A stretch of 64,000 nt of DNA from Owenia fusiformis (GCA_903813345.2 CAIIXF020000009.1:1614001-1678000); one strand, 5' to 3'; shown: positions 24,672-35,306, counted from the stretch's first letter. The notes: a model not told the origin generated them from the letters alone. Made by a program: numbers and translations.

Positions 24672-25095
24672 TAATTTGTATATCCAAGTAAGATTTTTTT
24701 AATTTGTGCCTGTTTGTGAAATTTAGTCAATAAACTAACCATAAATGTCTGCAATAATAGAAAAATCAATAGTGCTTTTTTGGGCATTTTGGTAAAGCCT
24801 TTGGTTTGTAATGGGAAGATTATCTTTATCACTAGAACTGTTCTGCATGGGGTCTTTTGCACAATTGATAAATTATATACTATACTAATACATTACTATA
24901 TAGATTTGCAATGTCTAGGTTTTATTCAAGTGACTGACTCCACTGAGTGTGTAATCAAATGTTGTGCTTATAAAATGTATCGACTCCTATACTACCTTTT
25001 GAATGGAAATAAACTCTTCACAAAAGTGATAGGACCTTAGTGCACCCATGCCATGGTAAGGACCTTAGGTTGGCATGCCAAAATGTAAAATCTCT

Positions 25096-25990
25096 ATTAA
25101 CATTGAACGAGAAAAAAGTATATATTGTAAATCATATGACAAAAGGGATGACTTTAATTTTGACATTGTTAATTTTCCACATTTGGATAGCAATATTCCA
25201 CTTAACCCAGCATATCATGGGGTTCATATATCCCAGCTTATTCGATATAGCAGGGCGTGTTCAAAATATCTAGATTTCAAATCAAGACACCATATTTTAG
25301 TGATCAAGCTGTTAGGTCAAGGTAATACTTGTAAAAAACGTAAAAAATCCTTTCTGCGCTGTGCTGAAAAGTACAAGTCATTAATTTCGAAATTTCAGGT
25401 TTTACCACTTGAGATACTGAAGGATGTAGGAATGATATAATAAATTAGCAATGAACTCAAATTGTTTTCCCTTGGCACCTTTTGAGGTGGATCCCGGCTA
25501 TGGCATTAATGGTTGAGAAATTGTGTTGTGTTTTATGGATTATGATGACGGCCTCGCGAATGGATGTTGACCATTTGCATTGCCTATAGACTTCGAGGCT
25601 GGATTTTATCTATCCCACATCATTTGAGACTGAATACTATTTTATGAGTACTAGTATCTACAATTATTTTTGATGTTATGAGTATTGGCTATCAATTTTC
25701 TCAATTTTTCTTCAACATGTATTGTAATGACTTCAGTATAAATGAAATGTCCCTTGGTGTTCTGGTCCTGGATTGTGATATTGGTTCTCGATTGAAGGGG
25801 TGAGGGGGTGTTAGACATTGTTTCTTTTCACGTTAGATCATGGTTTTGGTATATATAGGGTCTACCTTTCTTATGACAGATTTTCACTTACAGTTTGTTT
25901 TTCTTGTTGGGTTTCTTTAAAGTTTTTAGTCACTCTTCCCTTTGGCATTTGCGCTTATATATTCGTTGAGATTACTGTTGTACTGAAAAG
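25096..25990 (+). pseudogene. Penelope-like retroelement, 3' part and tail (split copy)
   Basis: The frame resumes at 25096 with I-N-I-E, then Y-D-K-R-D-D-F-N-F-D-I-V-N-F-P, S-N-I-P, and G-V-H-I-S-Q-L-I-R-Y-S-R-A-C, the thumb-region signature that follows the RT in Penelope-like elements. It ends at a stop at 25438-25440 after K-Y-K-S-L-I-S-K-F-Q. No GIY-YIG endonuclease is recognisable beyond it. The tail at 25640-25975 contains the block found alone at 3.9, 15.2 and 29.1 kb. Confidence 0.8.
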
Positions 25991-26304
25991 GATATCTACT
26001 CGAAATGATGCTTCCACAAAATATGTTAAAAATTCGAACCAATTCAACATACATTTATTTGTTATGTTTATGTTGAATTTTAGACAGAAATACAGACAAA
26101 ACTTAAGGACTTAAAGATTCCTAAATATGGATATTCGCCAGGTACCCACTGCACATTTGGCTGAACAACTAATAAAATATATAACTCAGCTCCATTAAAT
26201 GTTAGACATCACAATTATGTCAACTGGTTGATTAGACTATTAAATGAAATAGAATACATGAAAATGTAAATTGTAATGTTCCTATTCTAGTGTTATGCTT
26301 TCAG

Positions 26305-26478
26305 CAATATCTTCGGTGAATGAAGTTGCAGAATCAGGAAGCAAAACTTCAAAAGTTGTTACAAAATGCAGCACACATAAGAAGTCCTGTCACGTGAGAG
26401 CCAACTGCCTAGATACACCTGATGGGCATAAGTGTGAATGTAAGCCTGGATTTTCTGGGAATGGAAAATTATGTTTAG
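26305..26478 (+). CDS. EGF-like module exon 4 with N-terminal linker
   Basis: A 174-nt, phase 1-1 exon of 58 residues. About 20 residues of Ser/Val/Thr-rich linker precede a six-cysteine EGF module with cysteines at 22, 29, 35, 44, 46 and 57. There is no D-x-D/N-E before the first cysteine, so this is a non-calcium EGF module. The ending G-F-S-G-N-G-K-L-C matches its siblings. I chose the acceptor at tttcag just before 26305 because it restores phase 1. An AG at 26289-26290 gives another frame for the linker. The donor is G|gtaaac. The linker resembles in style the 39-nt exon at 55.4 kb, and may act as a flexible spacer. Confidence 0.83.
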
Positions 26479-26479
26479 G

Positions 26480-27320
26480 TAAACAAGATATCTTGTGGTT
26501 TTCGAATATGGTAATGACTCAAGTATTCGTATGTGTTAAGTATGGCACGACATATCTTATGAGTATTTGTTTTAAATCGTATTTTCTTTTATAGCGAGAT
26601 CAATAGTGCAAACATAGTTCTTTCATAGAACAACGTGTGAAACTCAAGATATCATCAGGACACTATTCCCTTTGCCAGAGCCGTTTTGTGATTCGCTAGA
26701 ATGACCGAAATTGCAAATATCCCCTCCCATCAAATCCTGGGGAGGGGAGGGAAGAATATTTTTTTGAATATGATCTAACTTCATTTTTAGTATGTTATTT
26801 TCAGTGTTTAAAAACAAATTTCAAGATTGCATCAGTTTTTCTCATGTCCATTCATTGTTACAGCCTGACCAAGGGCGACGCCCACTTTATCAACATGTTA
26901 AATATACATGTTAATGAATCTTCTATTATGCATACAATAATTACCTAATAAGGCTAATTAAAATTGATAAAAATAAGTCAGTTATTAACGTTAAGATTAT
27001 AGATGCTGTAAGTGAGTTAATTTCACTGTTAACGGCTTCTGAAAGACCACGTCCCCTTTTAGATATGAAGATATAATAACATATAATTCACAACTAATGA
27101 CACGCTATTTTGGCTTTTAGTGAGAGCACTTTGACTAATTGATACAGGCTACCTTATTAAGTATCTTAACTGCACTTCACATATCCTATTTGGTGCATTT
27201 AAGCATTCAACACTATATTATCATTATCACTGAGTTAAGTGTAATGTCCATTACAATCCCAATCACACTAACAAGTTTGGCCTTAAAGCACTTGTATCTT
27301 TTTGTTGAGTATTGCTATTT
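26480..27320. other. Intron, nothing recognised
   Basis: AT-rich intron DNA after EGF exon 4 with no repeat structure I can define. Confidence 0.5.
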
Positions 27321-27329
27321 TCACCTGCA

Positions 27330-28070
27330 TTTTATCACCATTTGGCATGCATCTGAAGCTTGGGGCAATGCTTTCCACACTAGCACCCAAATCATTTTCC
27401 CAGCCTTTGTGGTAATGGATTCCCAATCCAATTGTGATGATGAGGGGATGACTGACATAGGTATAAATGTCCGGAATAGAACATATTTGATATGCTGCTG
27501 TAAAACATGCAACTTATGCGGTTGGGATGTTCTCAATTTGAGTTGTTTTCTTTGTGAACATTTCTTGTCTTGCAGCATTCACAGTTGTTTCATTGTTGTC
27601 TCTATTGTATAAAATCACAACAAAACGTTTAATGATTGGCATAACTTTGGCAAATTATTTGTATCTTCAGCCAAAGTTTAAGTGTATTTGTCAACTCGGA
27701 TAAGTAATCCAATGTTTCTATGCTGTTGTTTTAATATTATCATGTAATCCAGATTTAGTGCTCTGCACCATTTTGGGCATGAAATAAGGGGAGACACATA
27801 GCCCGCAAAGCAAACACAAAGCTATCCATTTTTTAACTTTGAGTTCTGATGATATACTAAATGCCAAACAGATAATATCAGTCTACTGTTCTAATCGTCA
27901 ATGTGTTGTAACCAGACTTTACTGCGTGGTGGGTGTGCTTATTCATTTGTTGATGGGGAAATGTCTTGAATCTTACATCTTACCATACATTGCTTACATC
28001 ATCTCTAATGATTTCAAAGTTGATGATAATATTGCATCTACCTTTGGGCATTGAATGAGTTATTTTAATT
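27330..28070 (-). pseudogene. Decayed repeat-associated protein (EEADT / DTD family)
   Basis: On the minus strand, scattered frames show the order of an uncharacterised protein family common in invertebrate genomes. First comes H-A-V-K-S-G-Y-N-T-L-T-I-R-T-V-D-T-D-I-I (about 27900-27990). Then E-T-T-V-N-A-A-R-Q-E-M-F with a following I-E-N-I-P-T (about 27520-27600), and then I-K-C-R-C-K at the start of the Cys-rich tail. The D-T-D block resembles PIN/FEN-like nuclease cores. Stops and frameshifts make it non-functional. The plus-strand 157-codon frame here is its antisense shadow. Confidence 0.5.
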
Positions 28071-28079
28071 GTTCCACTT

Positions 28080-28900
28080 TGAGATAAAGAGGATGAGAAG
28101 GATTGGTTTTCATGTTTGAAGAACTCCTTAGATGAGTGTTTCTATTCTGACATCAATGAACAGTTTTGAAGAGAGCACAATCATTTTTCAGTGATGTTGC
28201 CTTGGCAACAATCACCTTTGTTTCAGTTTGTTGAATATTAGAAAATTGTTTCTTTTTATATAGATAGTGTCTGTTATTTGCTTAGATCCGTCTTTAGTGT
28301 ACAATCTGTACTGATCCTGGCCACTTTGCTCCATTTCATAGACTGATATCAGAGGAGAGATTTCCGAAAGATGACCTGTGGTATTCATTGTTGTTTTATG
28401 GTTATTCTCTACACGTTTGGATCGAGTATTTTAAATAGTATTACCGTCGTTTGATATGATGATGTTGAACTGATGTTAAACTGAAATAAACGCCACGATC
28501 TCAAATGAGCTTTGCGCATGCGCATTCTGTTGGTCGGCACACCATTCACCAAACTGTTTAGGCACTCGATTGATAATAAATCATCTTGTTATGTTGCAAA
28601 ATTTCTTTAGCATGAAAATTGCACACTTAAACTGCAGTATGACCATATTCAAAGATTATTTTTATTTAAAAATATTCCTATATCGCCCTACCCCCACAGG
28701 ACTGGGGGGATGGGTACATACTATTTTTGATCATTTTAATGGACCACAAAATGGCTCTCGCCCTAAATCAAAGGAAATGGTATTATGATGCTATTCGGAA
28801 GGTTTCACGCTTCGTTCTATGAATTTTTTATACAATATTTGTTCCAAAGTACTTTTATTCTACATACGTATATTTATTAGAACCCATAAATGTGTTATTT
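28080..28900. other. Intron, little recognised
   Basis: Up to about 28420 the minus strand may continue the decayed family above, but no clear motif remains. The rest is AT-rich intron before EGF exon 5. Confidence 0.4.
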
Positions 28901-28911
28901 TTGCTTTCCAG

Positions 28912-29031
28912 ACATTAACGAATGCAGACCACCAAGTAAATGTGGCTCAAATTCATACTGTAGAAACACAGCTGGGAGCTTTGTCTGTACTTGCAGATCT
29001 GGGTTCAAAAAGAGTGGGGACAAATGCGTTG
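28912..29031 (+). CDS. EGF-like module exon 5 (calcium-binding type)
   Basis: A 120-nt, phase 1-1 exon of 40 residues, with cysteines at 5, 11, 17, 26, 28 and 39. It opens D-I-N-E-C and carries R-N-T-A-G-S-F-V-C between C3 and C4, both diagnostic of cbEGF. The acceptor is ttgctttccag and the donor is G|gtaagt, the best donor in the gene. The last loop is basic (K-K-S-G-D-K), unlike the GNG/GTG loops of exons 2, 3, 4, 6 and 7. This puts exon 5 closer to exons 1 and 8 in design. Confidence 0.88.
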
Positions 29032-29129
29032 GTAAGTTTTGTGAATGATAGTGTTTATGGATTGCAGCGGCGGCTTGCAAGTGGATATGGAACCTTTGGA
29101 TTGTCCATGAACTTCCAGATGTTGTCAGC

Positions 29130-29260
29130 TCACGTCATTTGAGACTTAATGCTTTATATTTTATAAGTACTGGTATCTTCAACTACTTTTTATGAGAATT
29201 GACTATCAACTCCTTCAACTTTCACTGCGATGATAATAATAAACATGAAATGCCACTTGC
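29130..29260 (+). repeat. Penelope-like tail fragment
   Basis: The cgtcatttgagacttaatgc block followed by an ataagtactggtatct block repeats 25615-25720 with divergence. It sits 100 nt after EGF exon 5. Confidence 0.5.
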
Positions 29261-29439
29261 ACTGGTGATCCACTCGATTACGCTGGTTACCGAAACGGTT
29301 CGAATTTGGTAAAGAAATAGATCACAGGGGCAAACCAAGTCCCAATGTCTAGCTATGGCCAATAGGGTACCTCTAGCAAACTGAAAACAATCTGCTTCTC
29401 CATTGACTCCTATGTTAAATCACTTACACATTGAATTTT

Positions 29440-30295
29440 TTCTGTAAGATTGTTCACAATCTGCAATCTGAATTGCAATCTGTTATACTTCTCTCTCAAT
29501 GTTACAATGTGCATATTGTTGCAATGTGTGCAATCTGCAATCTGGATTGTACAATCTGTTTTATTTTTCTCCTCTCAGAGTGGCCAACAAATCACAACAA
29601 TCTTAGCAATGTTGCAATGTGCAGATTGTTGCAATGTGTGCAATCTGCAATCTGAATTGTACAATCTGTTTTATTCTTCTCCTCTCAGAGTGGCCAACAA
29701 TCTTAATAATGTTGCAATGTGCAGATTGTTGCAATGTGTGCACTCTGCAATCTGGATTGTACAATCTGTTTTATTCTTCTCCTCTCAGAGTGGCCAACAA
29801 TCTCAACAATCTTAGCAATGTTGCAATGTGCAGATTGTTACAATGTGTGCAATCTGCAATCTGTTTTATACTTCTCTCAGAGTGGCCAACAATCTTAGCA
29901 ATGTTGCAATGTGCATATTGTTGCAATGTGTGCAATCTGCAATCTGGACTGTGCAATCTGTTTTATACTTCCCTCAGAATGACAAACAATCTTAACAATG
30001 TTAGCAATTTTGCAATGTGCAGATTGATGCAATGTTTGCAATCTGCAATCTGGATTGTACAATCTGTTTTATATTTCTACTCTCAGAGTTGACAACATTC
30101 TTAGCAATGTTGCAATTTTCAGATTGTTGCAATGTGTGCAATCTGCAATCTGGATTGTACAATCTGTTTTATACTTCTCTCAGAATGGCCAACAATCTTA
30201 ACAATGTTAGCAATGTTGCAATGTGCAGATTGTTGCAATGTTTGCAATCTGCAATCTGGATTGTACAATCTGTTTTATACTTCTTATCTAATACT
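29440..30295. repeat. Minisatellite, variable 83-109-bp unit, about eight copies
   Basis: gttgcaatgtgcagattgtt recurs near 29610, 29711, 29820, 29903, 30009, 30108 and 30216. Each copy is followed by tgcaatctgcaatctg and ctctcagagtggccaacaat. Smaller words (caatctg, gcaatgt) repeat inside the unit. The lack of stop words leaves long overlapping open frames (up to 157 codons), which I read as a by-product. It ends at a PLE fragment. Confidence 0.85.
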
Positions 30296-30296
30296 T

Positions 30297-30870
30297 TTAA
30301 TCCAAATTTATTCAAAAGTTAAATGTATTTCAACGTGGGATTTTTCTACACTTTACACATCAATTTCTCATGACAAGTTAAAATATGAAATATTTGGAAT
30401 CATTAAAAAGACAATGGCGGGTAGTAAATTTAAATATGTTAACTGTAATTCAAAAAGGGGTTTCTTTTCTAGTGAACAATATGATAAATATATTTCTTTC
30501 ACTGCAGTACAATTCTGCGAGGTGTTAGGCTTTGTTATTGATAATATATTTGTCTGACGTCAGAATGTAGGTATACCAATGGGTACAGATTGTGCTCCTC
30601 GTTTAGGAGACCTTTCTCTATTCTCGTATGAGTATAGATTTTTACAAAGAATTATGAAAGATAAAAGTATACTTCATATTGCAAAGCTATTTAATAAGAC
30701 ATCGATTTATTGATTACTTGTTAAGTTTAGACAACCCAAAATTGAAAGACTTTGTAGGTGAGATATACCCTACTGAGCTTAAATTGAAAAAGACTAATGA
30801 ATCTGATATGAGTGCACTTTATCTTGATCTTCTTCCTGAGGAAATCTATAGACATGATTTAATCAGATAA
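30297..30870 (+). pseudogene. Penelope-like reverse transcriptase fragment, second copy
   Basis: It is nearly collinear with 20395-20930: F-S-T-L-Y-T-S-I-S-H-D-K-L, then F-V-I-D-N-I-F-V, then G-T-D-C-A-P-R-L-G-D, then P-K-L-K-D-F-V-G-E-I-Y-P-T-E-L. Frameshifts separate the blocks. It lacks the N-terminal and thumb regions and joins the dispersed repeat copy B at about 30857. Confidence 0.75.
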
Positions 30871-31970
30871 ATGGCTTATCTAGTTGTTAAGATTACTGAT
30901 AAATTATTTGTTGGAACCTTCATTTTAATATTTGTGTAGGTCTTGATATATCTTATCTATATATGGATTTAGCAAGGGATTATTGGATCAAATGTATTTT
31001 TCTCGCTAATGCATGGGTCACATTTGCTGCGATTCATCGGCCGCCGATTGAGTATTTTCTTCCAAATCGAATGTGTGTTTCAATCTAATGTTTCGAAAGC
31101 CATTCAACATGATTTAAGCAAAGCATTATAAAAGCATACATTTCTGTATTATTTTGCGATCATTAAAGCTTTAATCGGGGATAAATATTTTGACAAAGCA
31201 CACGTACATTTACTATTACAAGTCAAAAACGTTTTTACTTTACATCATAATTTACGAGAAACTCAGATGCTAGAAGAAGCAGTAGATAAAACGCACATCA
31301 AAAAAGCTAAATGAAATTGTTGAAAGAGTAATTGGTATTAAAAATCTCAATATTTATTTCAACAAATGACTCAGATATTGCTTTCCCATTGATTTAAAAA
31401 TCATCCCAGAACTAATTATAAGTAACATCATTGTGCAGATGCCGTCTGATTGCATTACTTACTAAAATAACATCCTTAGAAGTGAACAATCCAAACATCC
31501 ATGCCCCCCCCCCTGGGTAGGTCCTTATAATGTTGAACTACCTTTTTATTCCTTCAGAAATAATCGGTTAATTCCTGAATTTAACATAAATTAATTATAC
31601 GTTGTAGCACGGAGACTTTATACAATCATTACATACATGTAAACTTAACTTAACCCTAACCCTAACCCAGAATAATGTTTATGCGGAAATTAGAACCACC
31701 GGCTGTAGAAATTAATCCATTAAACTATAAAAAAAAGATTAATATCAGTGAGAACTTAACTCATTCGCGAGAATTGAATAATTAGGGACTATAGTTTTGT
31801 ATATTGCTCTGGCATGTCAAAATGTATTTTTGTAAGTTTGCTTTACGTCTACCATGCACAAAACTTATTAATTGATTTGTCAAATGAAACAGTTGCAATA
31901 AATGTGCCCATTTCTTTATCTTTATTATCAAATGTACACATAGACGTCCTTACTATGCAGAGACCGATTT
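30857..31970 (+). repeat. Dispersed 1.2-kb repeat, copy B
   Basis: Collinear with 8143-9300. A MITE-like piece (gcatgggtcacatttgct at about 31013) and a telomere-like insert (31651) interrupt it. Its end lies about 40 nt before the acceptor of EGF exon 6. Confidence 0.7.
31651..31668. repeat. Interstitial telomeric repeat, three CCCTAA units
   Basis: taaccctaaccctaaccc lies at a point where repeat copy A (about 9045) reads straight through without it. Confidence 0.8.
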
Positions 31971-32007
31971 TATTTAAATGTATAAACAAGCCTCAATTAT
32001 TTTGTAG

Positions 32008-32130
32008 ATATTAACGAATGTACATTGGGCAAGACAAGATGCCATAAGTATGCAGACTGTACAAATTCCATAGGTTCCTATAAATGCAGTTGCAAATCTG
32101 GCTACAGAGGGACTGGTTATTACTGTAGAG
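32008..32130 (+). CDS. EGF-like module exon 6 (calcium-binding type)
   Basis: A 123-nt, phase 1-1 exon of 41 residues, with cysteines at 5, 12, 18, 27, 29 and 40. The opening is D-I-N-E-C, T-N-S-I-G-S-Y-K-C lies between C3 and C4, and the end is G-Y-R-G-T-G-Y-Y-C. The acceptor is ttttgtag. The donor is G|gttcgt, which departs from consensus at +3 and +4 and is the weakest donor in the series. The exon could therefore be skipped more often. The 150 nt before the acceptor belong to a dispersed repeat that also occurs near 9.25 kb without an EGF exon. Confidence 0.85.
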
Positions 32131-32571
32131 GTTCGTAATAAGATTGGTGAATGGAAGCTCTCAATGTTGATGCTACCTAATATAGCACAATGGACTATGT
32201 CATTTGGGTTTTAAAACAGTTTAATGTTGTCATGGCTTAATTAAAACACTGTGTCACTATTTTTATAGCAGTTAATCAACAATTTGAATATAAAGAAAAA
32301 TTTGACTCATGAGTAACTTGATAATATATATCATTCTTGAAAAACAGTGGACAAAATCATATTTTGATTGACTCGACAAAACCATTAATTATTTTATGCT
32401 TTTATATGTGATTTGTAATATACAGTTAATGAGTTTAATCAATATCAGAGGCGTGGCGAATAATGTGAGGCTAAATGAAATCTAATACTTCATTAGATTG
32501 CATTCTCACATTTTATTTTTGGAAAATATCTTACGAGGTATATATCTATAAAATTGTGAGGAAACTGCCTC

Positions 32572-32757
32572 GCCTGAGTCATGTATGGCTATGCCAATTG
32601 ATGCTTGAGTCATCCATGGCTATGTCAATTGATGCTTGAGTCATACATGGCTATGCCAATTGATGCTCGAGTCATGCATGGCTATGTCAATTGATGCTTG
32701 AGTCATGCATGACTATGACAATTGATGCTTGAGTCATGCATGGCTATGCCAATTGAT
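32572..32757. repeat. 31-bp minisatellite, six copies
   Basis: The unit gcttgagtcatgcatggcta plus tgccaattgat repeats six times at exactly 31 bp with a few substitutions. It lies in the intron between EGF exons 6 and 7. Confidence 0.9.
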
Positions 32758-33099
32758 GCTTGGTCACACTTCCTCTGATTCATTGGTAGGCGCCTGGGTA
32801 ATTGTGTATTTTGTTCAAAATTGTTAATACAATTTTGAACACAATTCTCATTTGGCCGGGCGCATGCAAATACATTGAATTAAATTTGACTAGCCTTAAA
32901 AAGATTTATTGCATCATACATGATGTCTGAATTGACCAAACCCACTGGCGAATCCAGGGGTGAACATGTCCCCAACCCCTTGTCAGACCAGCAAATATTA
33001 GGGCCCGAACGGACCCGAAAATTTTGTAGGGCCTCAAAAATGTGTCATTTAGACATAAATTGGCCTTGTAAGGCCCTTTTTGCCAAATTATCAAACATT

Positions 33100-33920
33100 G
33101 GGCCTTGAATGAGGGGCAGTTGTTTGACAAATTAATTGCGGCTGGGGTCCATGCATTTCATTAATGTTTGTCATCCAGCAAACATCAATACAATCCCCAG
33201 AATATTTCTCATTTTCAATGTATATTAATGGATTAACACCAAGGTATTTTAATTTTTAAAACTTCAGATGGCTGGAAACCATATATAATCAAAGCTTTGA
33301 ATAATATAAATATTGTTTTAAATAGGTTTAATGTATGCCAATAATTTCTCGAATTGTGTAAACTGTACTCATTTCTTAATCCCTAGAATTTTTCTCTTTC
33401 AGGAATTTACGATAGAAATCCAATGGTACATTGCTAAGCAGACTTTGAGATAACAGGAAAATAAATCTTTAATGCCCACCGTATTGGGTTGTTTTGGTTT
33501 ATATTGCAGTTTAAACCATTTGAGAAATTATTGACATACATAAAGCCTATTTAAAACAGCATTTGTATCATTCAAAAGCATTGATTATCAATAATTCCGA
33601 GAAGTATAATTCTGAAGTTTGAAAGATTATAATACCTGGGTATCAATCCATAGATGATCCCTGAAAATGACAAATATTTTTGGGATTATATGGTGCAATT
33701 TTACAGTCAAGTTTTTAAAGTCCCCCAATTAATTCGACAAACAACTCTCCGTCCAAAATTTGGGCCAAATTTTTGCTTGCAAGCGCGGAAAATATTTTCT
33801 GATTAAAAATCCCCCCTCACTTGTTACACTCTGGATACGCTAGTGAAATCTGAGTGGACATGATTGATTTGAGAACATTATACATTATCGCATACTATCA
33901 ATTGAACTGATAATGATCTC
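33100..33920. other. Intron, nothing recognised
   Basis: AT-rich intron DNA before EGF exon 7. Confidence 0.5.
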
Positions 33921-33989
33921 AATTGATTTTGATTTCCTCGTTTGTTTCTTGTGGTTGGTGCTATGTATTGTTTCAACTCAACATTCAAG

Positions 33990-34112
33990 ATATAGAGGAG
34001 TGTAGTGAAAGAACACACGATTGTCACGTGTATGCAGAATGTATCAATACAGCGGGTTCATTTGACTGCAATTGCTTGGATGGATTCAATGGAAATGGGA
34101 AATATTGCTTTG
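33990..34112 (+). CDS. EGF-like module exon 7 (calcium-binding type)
   Basis: A 123-nt, phase 1-1 exon of 41 residues, with cysteines at 5, 12, 18, 27, 29 and 40. It opens D-I-E-E-C, a less common but accepted cbEGF variant, and has I-N-T-A-G-S-F-D-C and G-F-N-G-N-G-K-Y-C later. The acceptor is cattcaag, with a weak pyrimidine tract. The donor is G|gtaaga. The intron that follows is the longest in the window at about 17.2 kb, unless the candidate exon at 45.65 kb is real. Confidence 0.86.
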
Positions 34113-34556
34113 GTAAGAATTGAGGTGATGTGCAAAGCTCAATGTTTCAAACTTTGAATTGATAATTGCAACAAATATCAATGTCTGTTGCCGAAATTGT
34201 TTTGGATGGGTAGCTATTCCAAAATATTGTGACTCTGCAGTCTGGCAAAAATGTGTGATCTCACATCCACAATACAGAAATGAATCTCAATTTGTCTTCG
34301 CTTTTAAAAACATAAGGTGGTATATAATGCAATAGTGCGATTCACCTAACGTTAGAAACGGTTTGAAACAATGTTAGTAAGTACTGAACATACTGTCAGT
34401 TTACAAATATAAATTTATATTTGTATATTTTAAACTAGAATTATCATCAAATGTAGAAGGACAAGTGTTTAATAGCATTGTACTTGATTTTGTCTTGGTA
34501 TTTAAGCCACTATAGTCAATGTATTATATTGTAATGGTCATTAGTAGTATACAATT

Positions 34557-34581
34557 ATGTCACCACCAAAAGGTGGTGACA
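34557..34581. repeat. Short palindrome at an element edge
   Basis: atgtcaccaccaaaaggtgg and the following tgacat form a 25-nt dyad. A related half (gaggtggtgacg) is at 36533, so the two may mark the ends of a 2-kb unit. Confidence 0.5.
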
Positions 34582-34989
34582 TATTTTTATGGTCCCCATT
34601 TTTGTGACTGCTGTTGGCGGGTGGCAGTTGGTGGTTTACATATGTAACAACTTCTTACAAATTCTAATAACTTTACAAATACTTTTAACCGACTTCAATG
34701 TTTTTAAAATAATTTACCATCTGTAAAGAAAAAGGTGCATTGTTCTTTATCAGCCATAAGATTTTATAAATTGTGTATGATATTACTAAACTCTTCGAAG
34801 CACATGGCGTAACTGTTATGAATAACTAGTAGAAATTTGAAAACATTAGATGAACATTTAAAAAAGTTAGCAATGGTTAAGTACATTGTCTCACAAGCTC
34901 TCCACTGTGAGTTTTTCCATCAAATTACGTAATAAATTACAATTTGCTATTTACATTTTCCTCTTAGCCTAGTATATAATTTTATATAA

Positions 34990-35306
34990 TATGTTTTATC
35001 CTATGGCAAGTAGAGTTTTAGGGAGATAAGTTGGTAAGATATATCCCGTATCCTGATTTTGAGGTTTCCATATCCTGAACCTCCATATCTCCCGCCATAA
35101 CTCCCGCTCCAGGGCATATCTTCCCGCTTCGAAAAAAAAATTGAAAAAAATAAAAAATGTGAAAAAATAAAAAATTGAAAAAATAAAAAAAATAAAAAAA
35201 AATCAAAAAAAATCGAGAAAAACGTGAAAAAAAATTAAAGAATAAAGAATCGAAACAAAATTGAAACAAAATTAGAAAACTCTACTTGGTATAGGATAAA
35301 GCAGTT
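34990..35306. mobile_element. Foldback MITE with A-rich core
   Basis: The left end ttttatcctatggcaagtag and the right end (complement of ttttatcctataccaagtag) pair over about 26 nt, both followed by agtttt. The core from 35130 to 35280 is almost pure A with scattered g and t. Confidence 0.65.

Larger units (their letters stand above)
20931..25095. mobile_element. DNA transposon, 4.17 kb, inserted in the Penelope-like element
   Basis: Perfect 25-bp terminal inverted repeats (20931-20955 and 25071-25095) begin agagattttacattttgg. The flanking trinucleotide att (20928-20930 and 25096-25098) looks like a 3-bp target duplication. Removing the element and one att restores an uninterrupted PLE reading frame, which fixes the borders. 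The outer 8 bp of the ggcatgcc core are themselves palindromic. A subterminal accttRgtgcac motif occurs near both ends. The interior has no recognisable transposase and contains other elements. A 3-bp duplication would suit Harbinger-like or CACTA-like elements, but the superfamily is not settled. Confidence 0.75.

Noticed and set aside
27139-27612. 157-codon plus-strand frame that looks membrane-like and Cys-rich
   Set aside because: It lies antisense to the decayed EEADT/DTD-family remnant. The minus strand carries the recognisable motifs.
29431-30557. Several long overlapping plus-strand frames
   Set aside because: Produced by a stop-poor minisatellite; the same repeats are open in more than one frame, and the last frame runs into a PLE fragment.
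35018-35269. 83-codon minus-strand frame rich in Phe
   Set aside because: Translation of the A-rich core of a foldback MITE.
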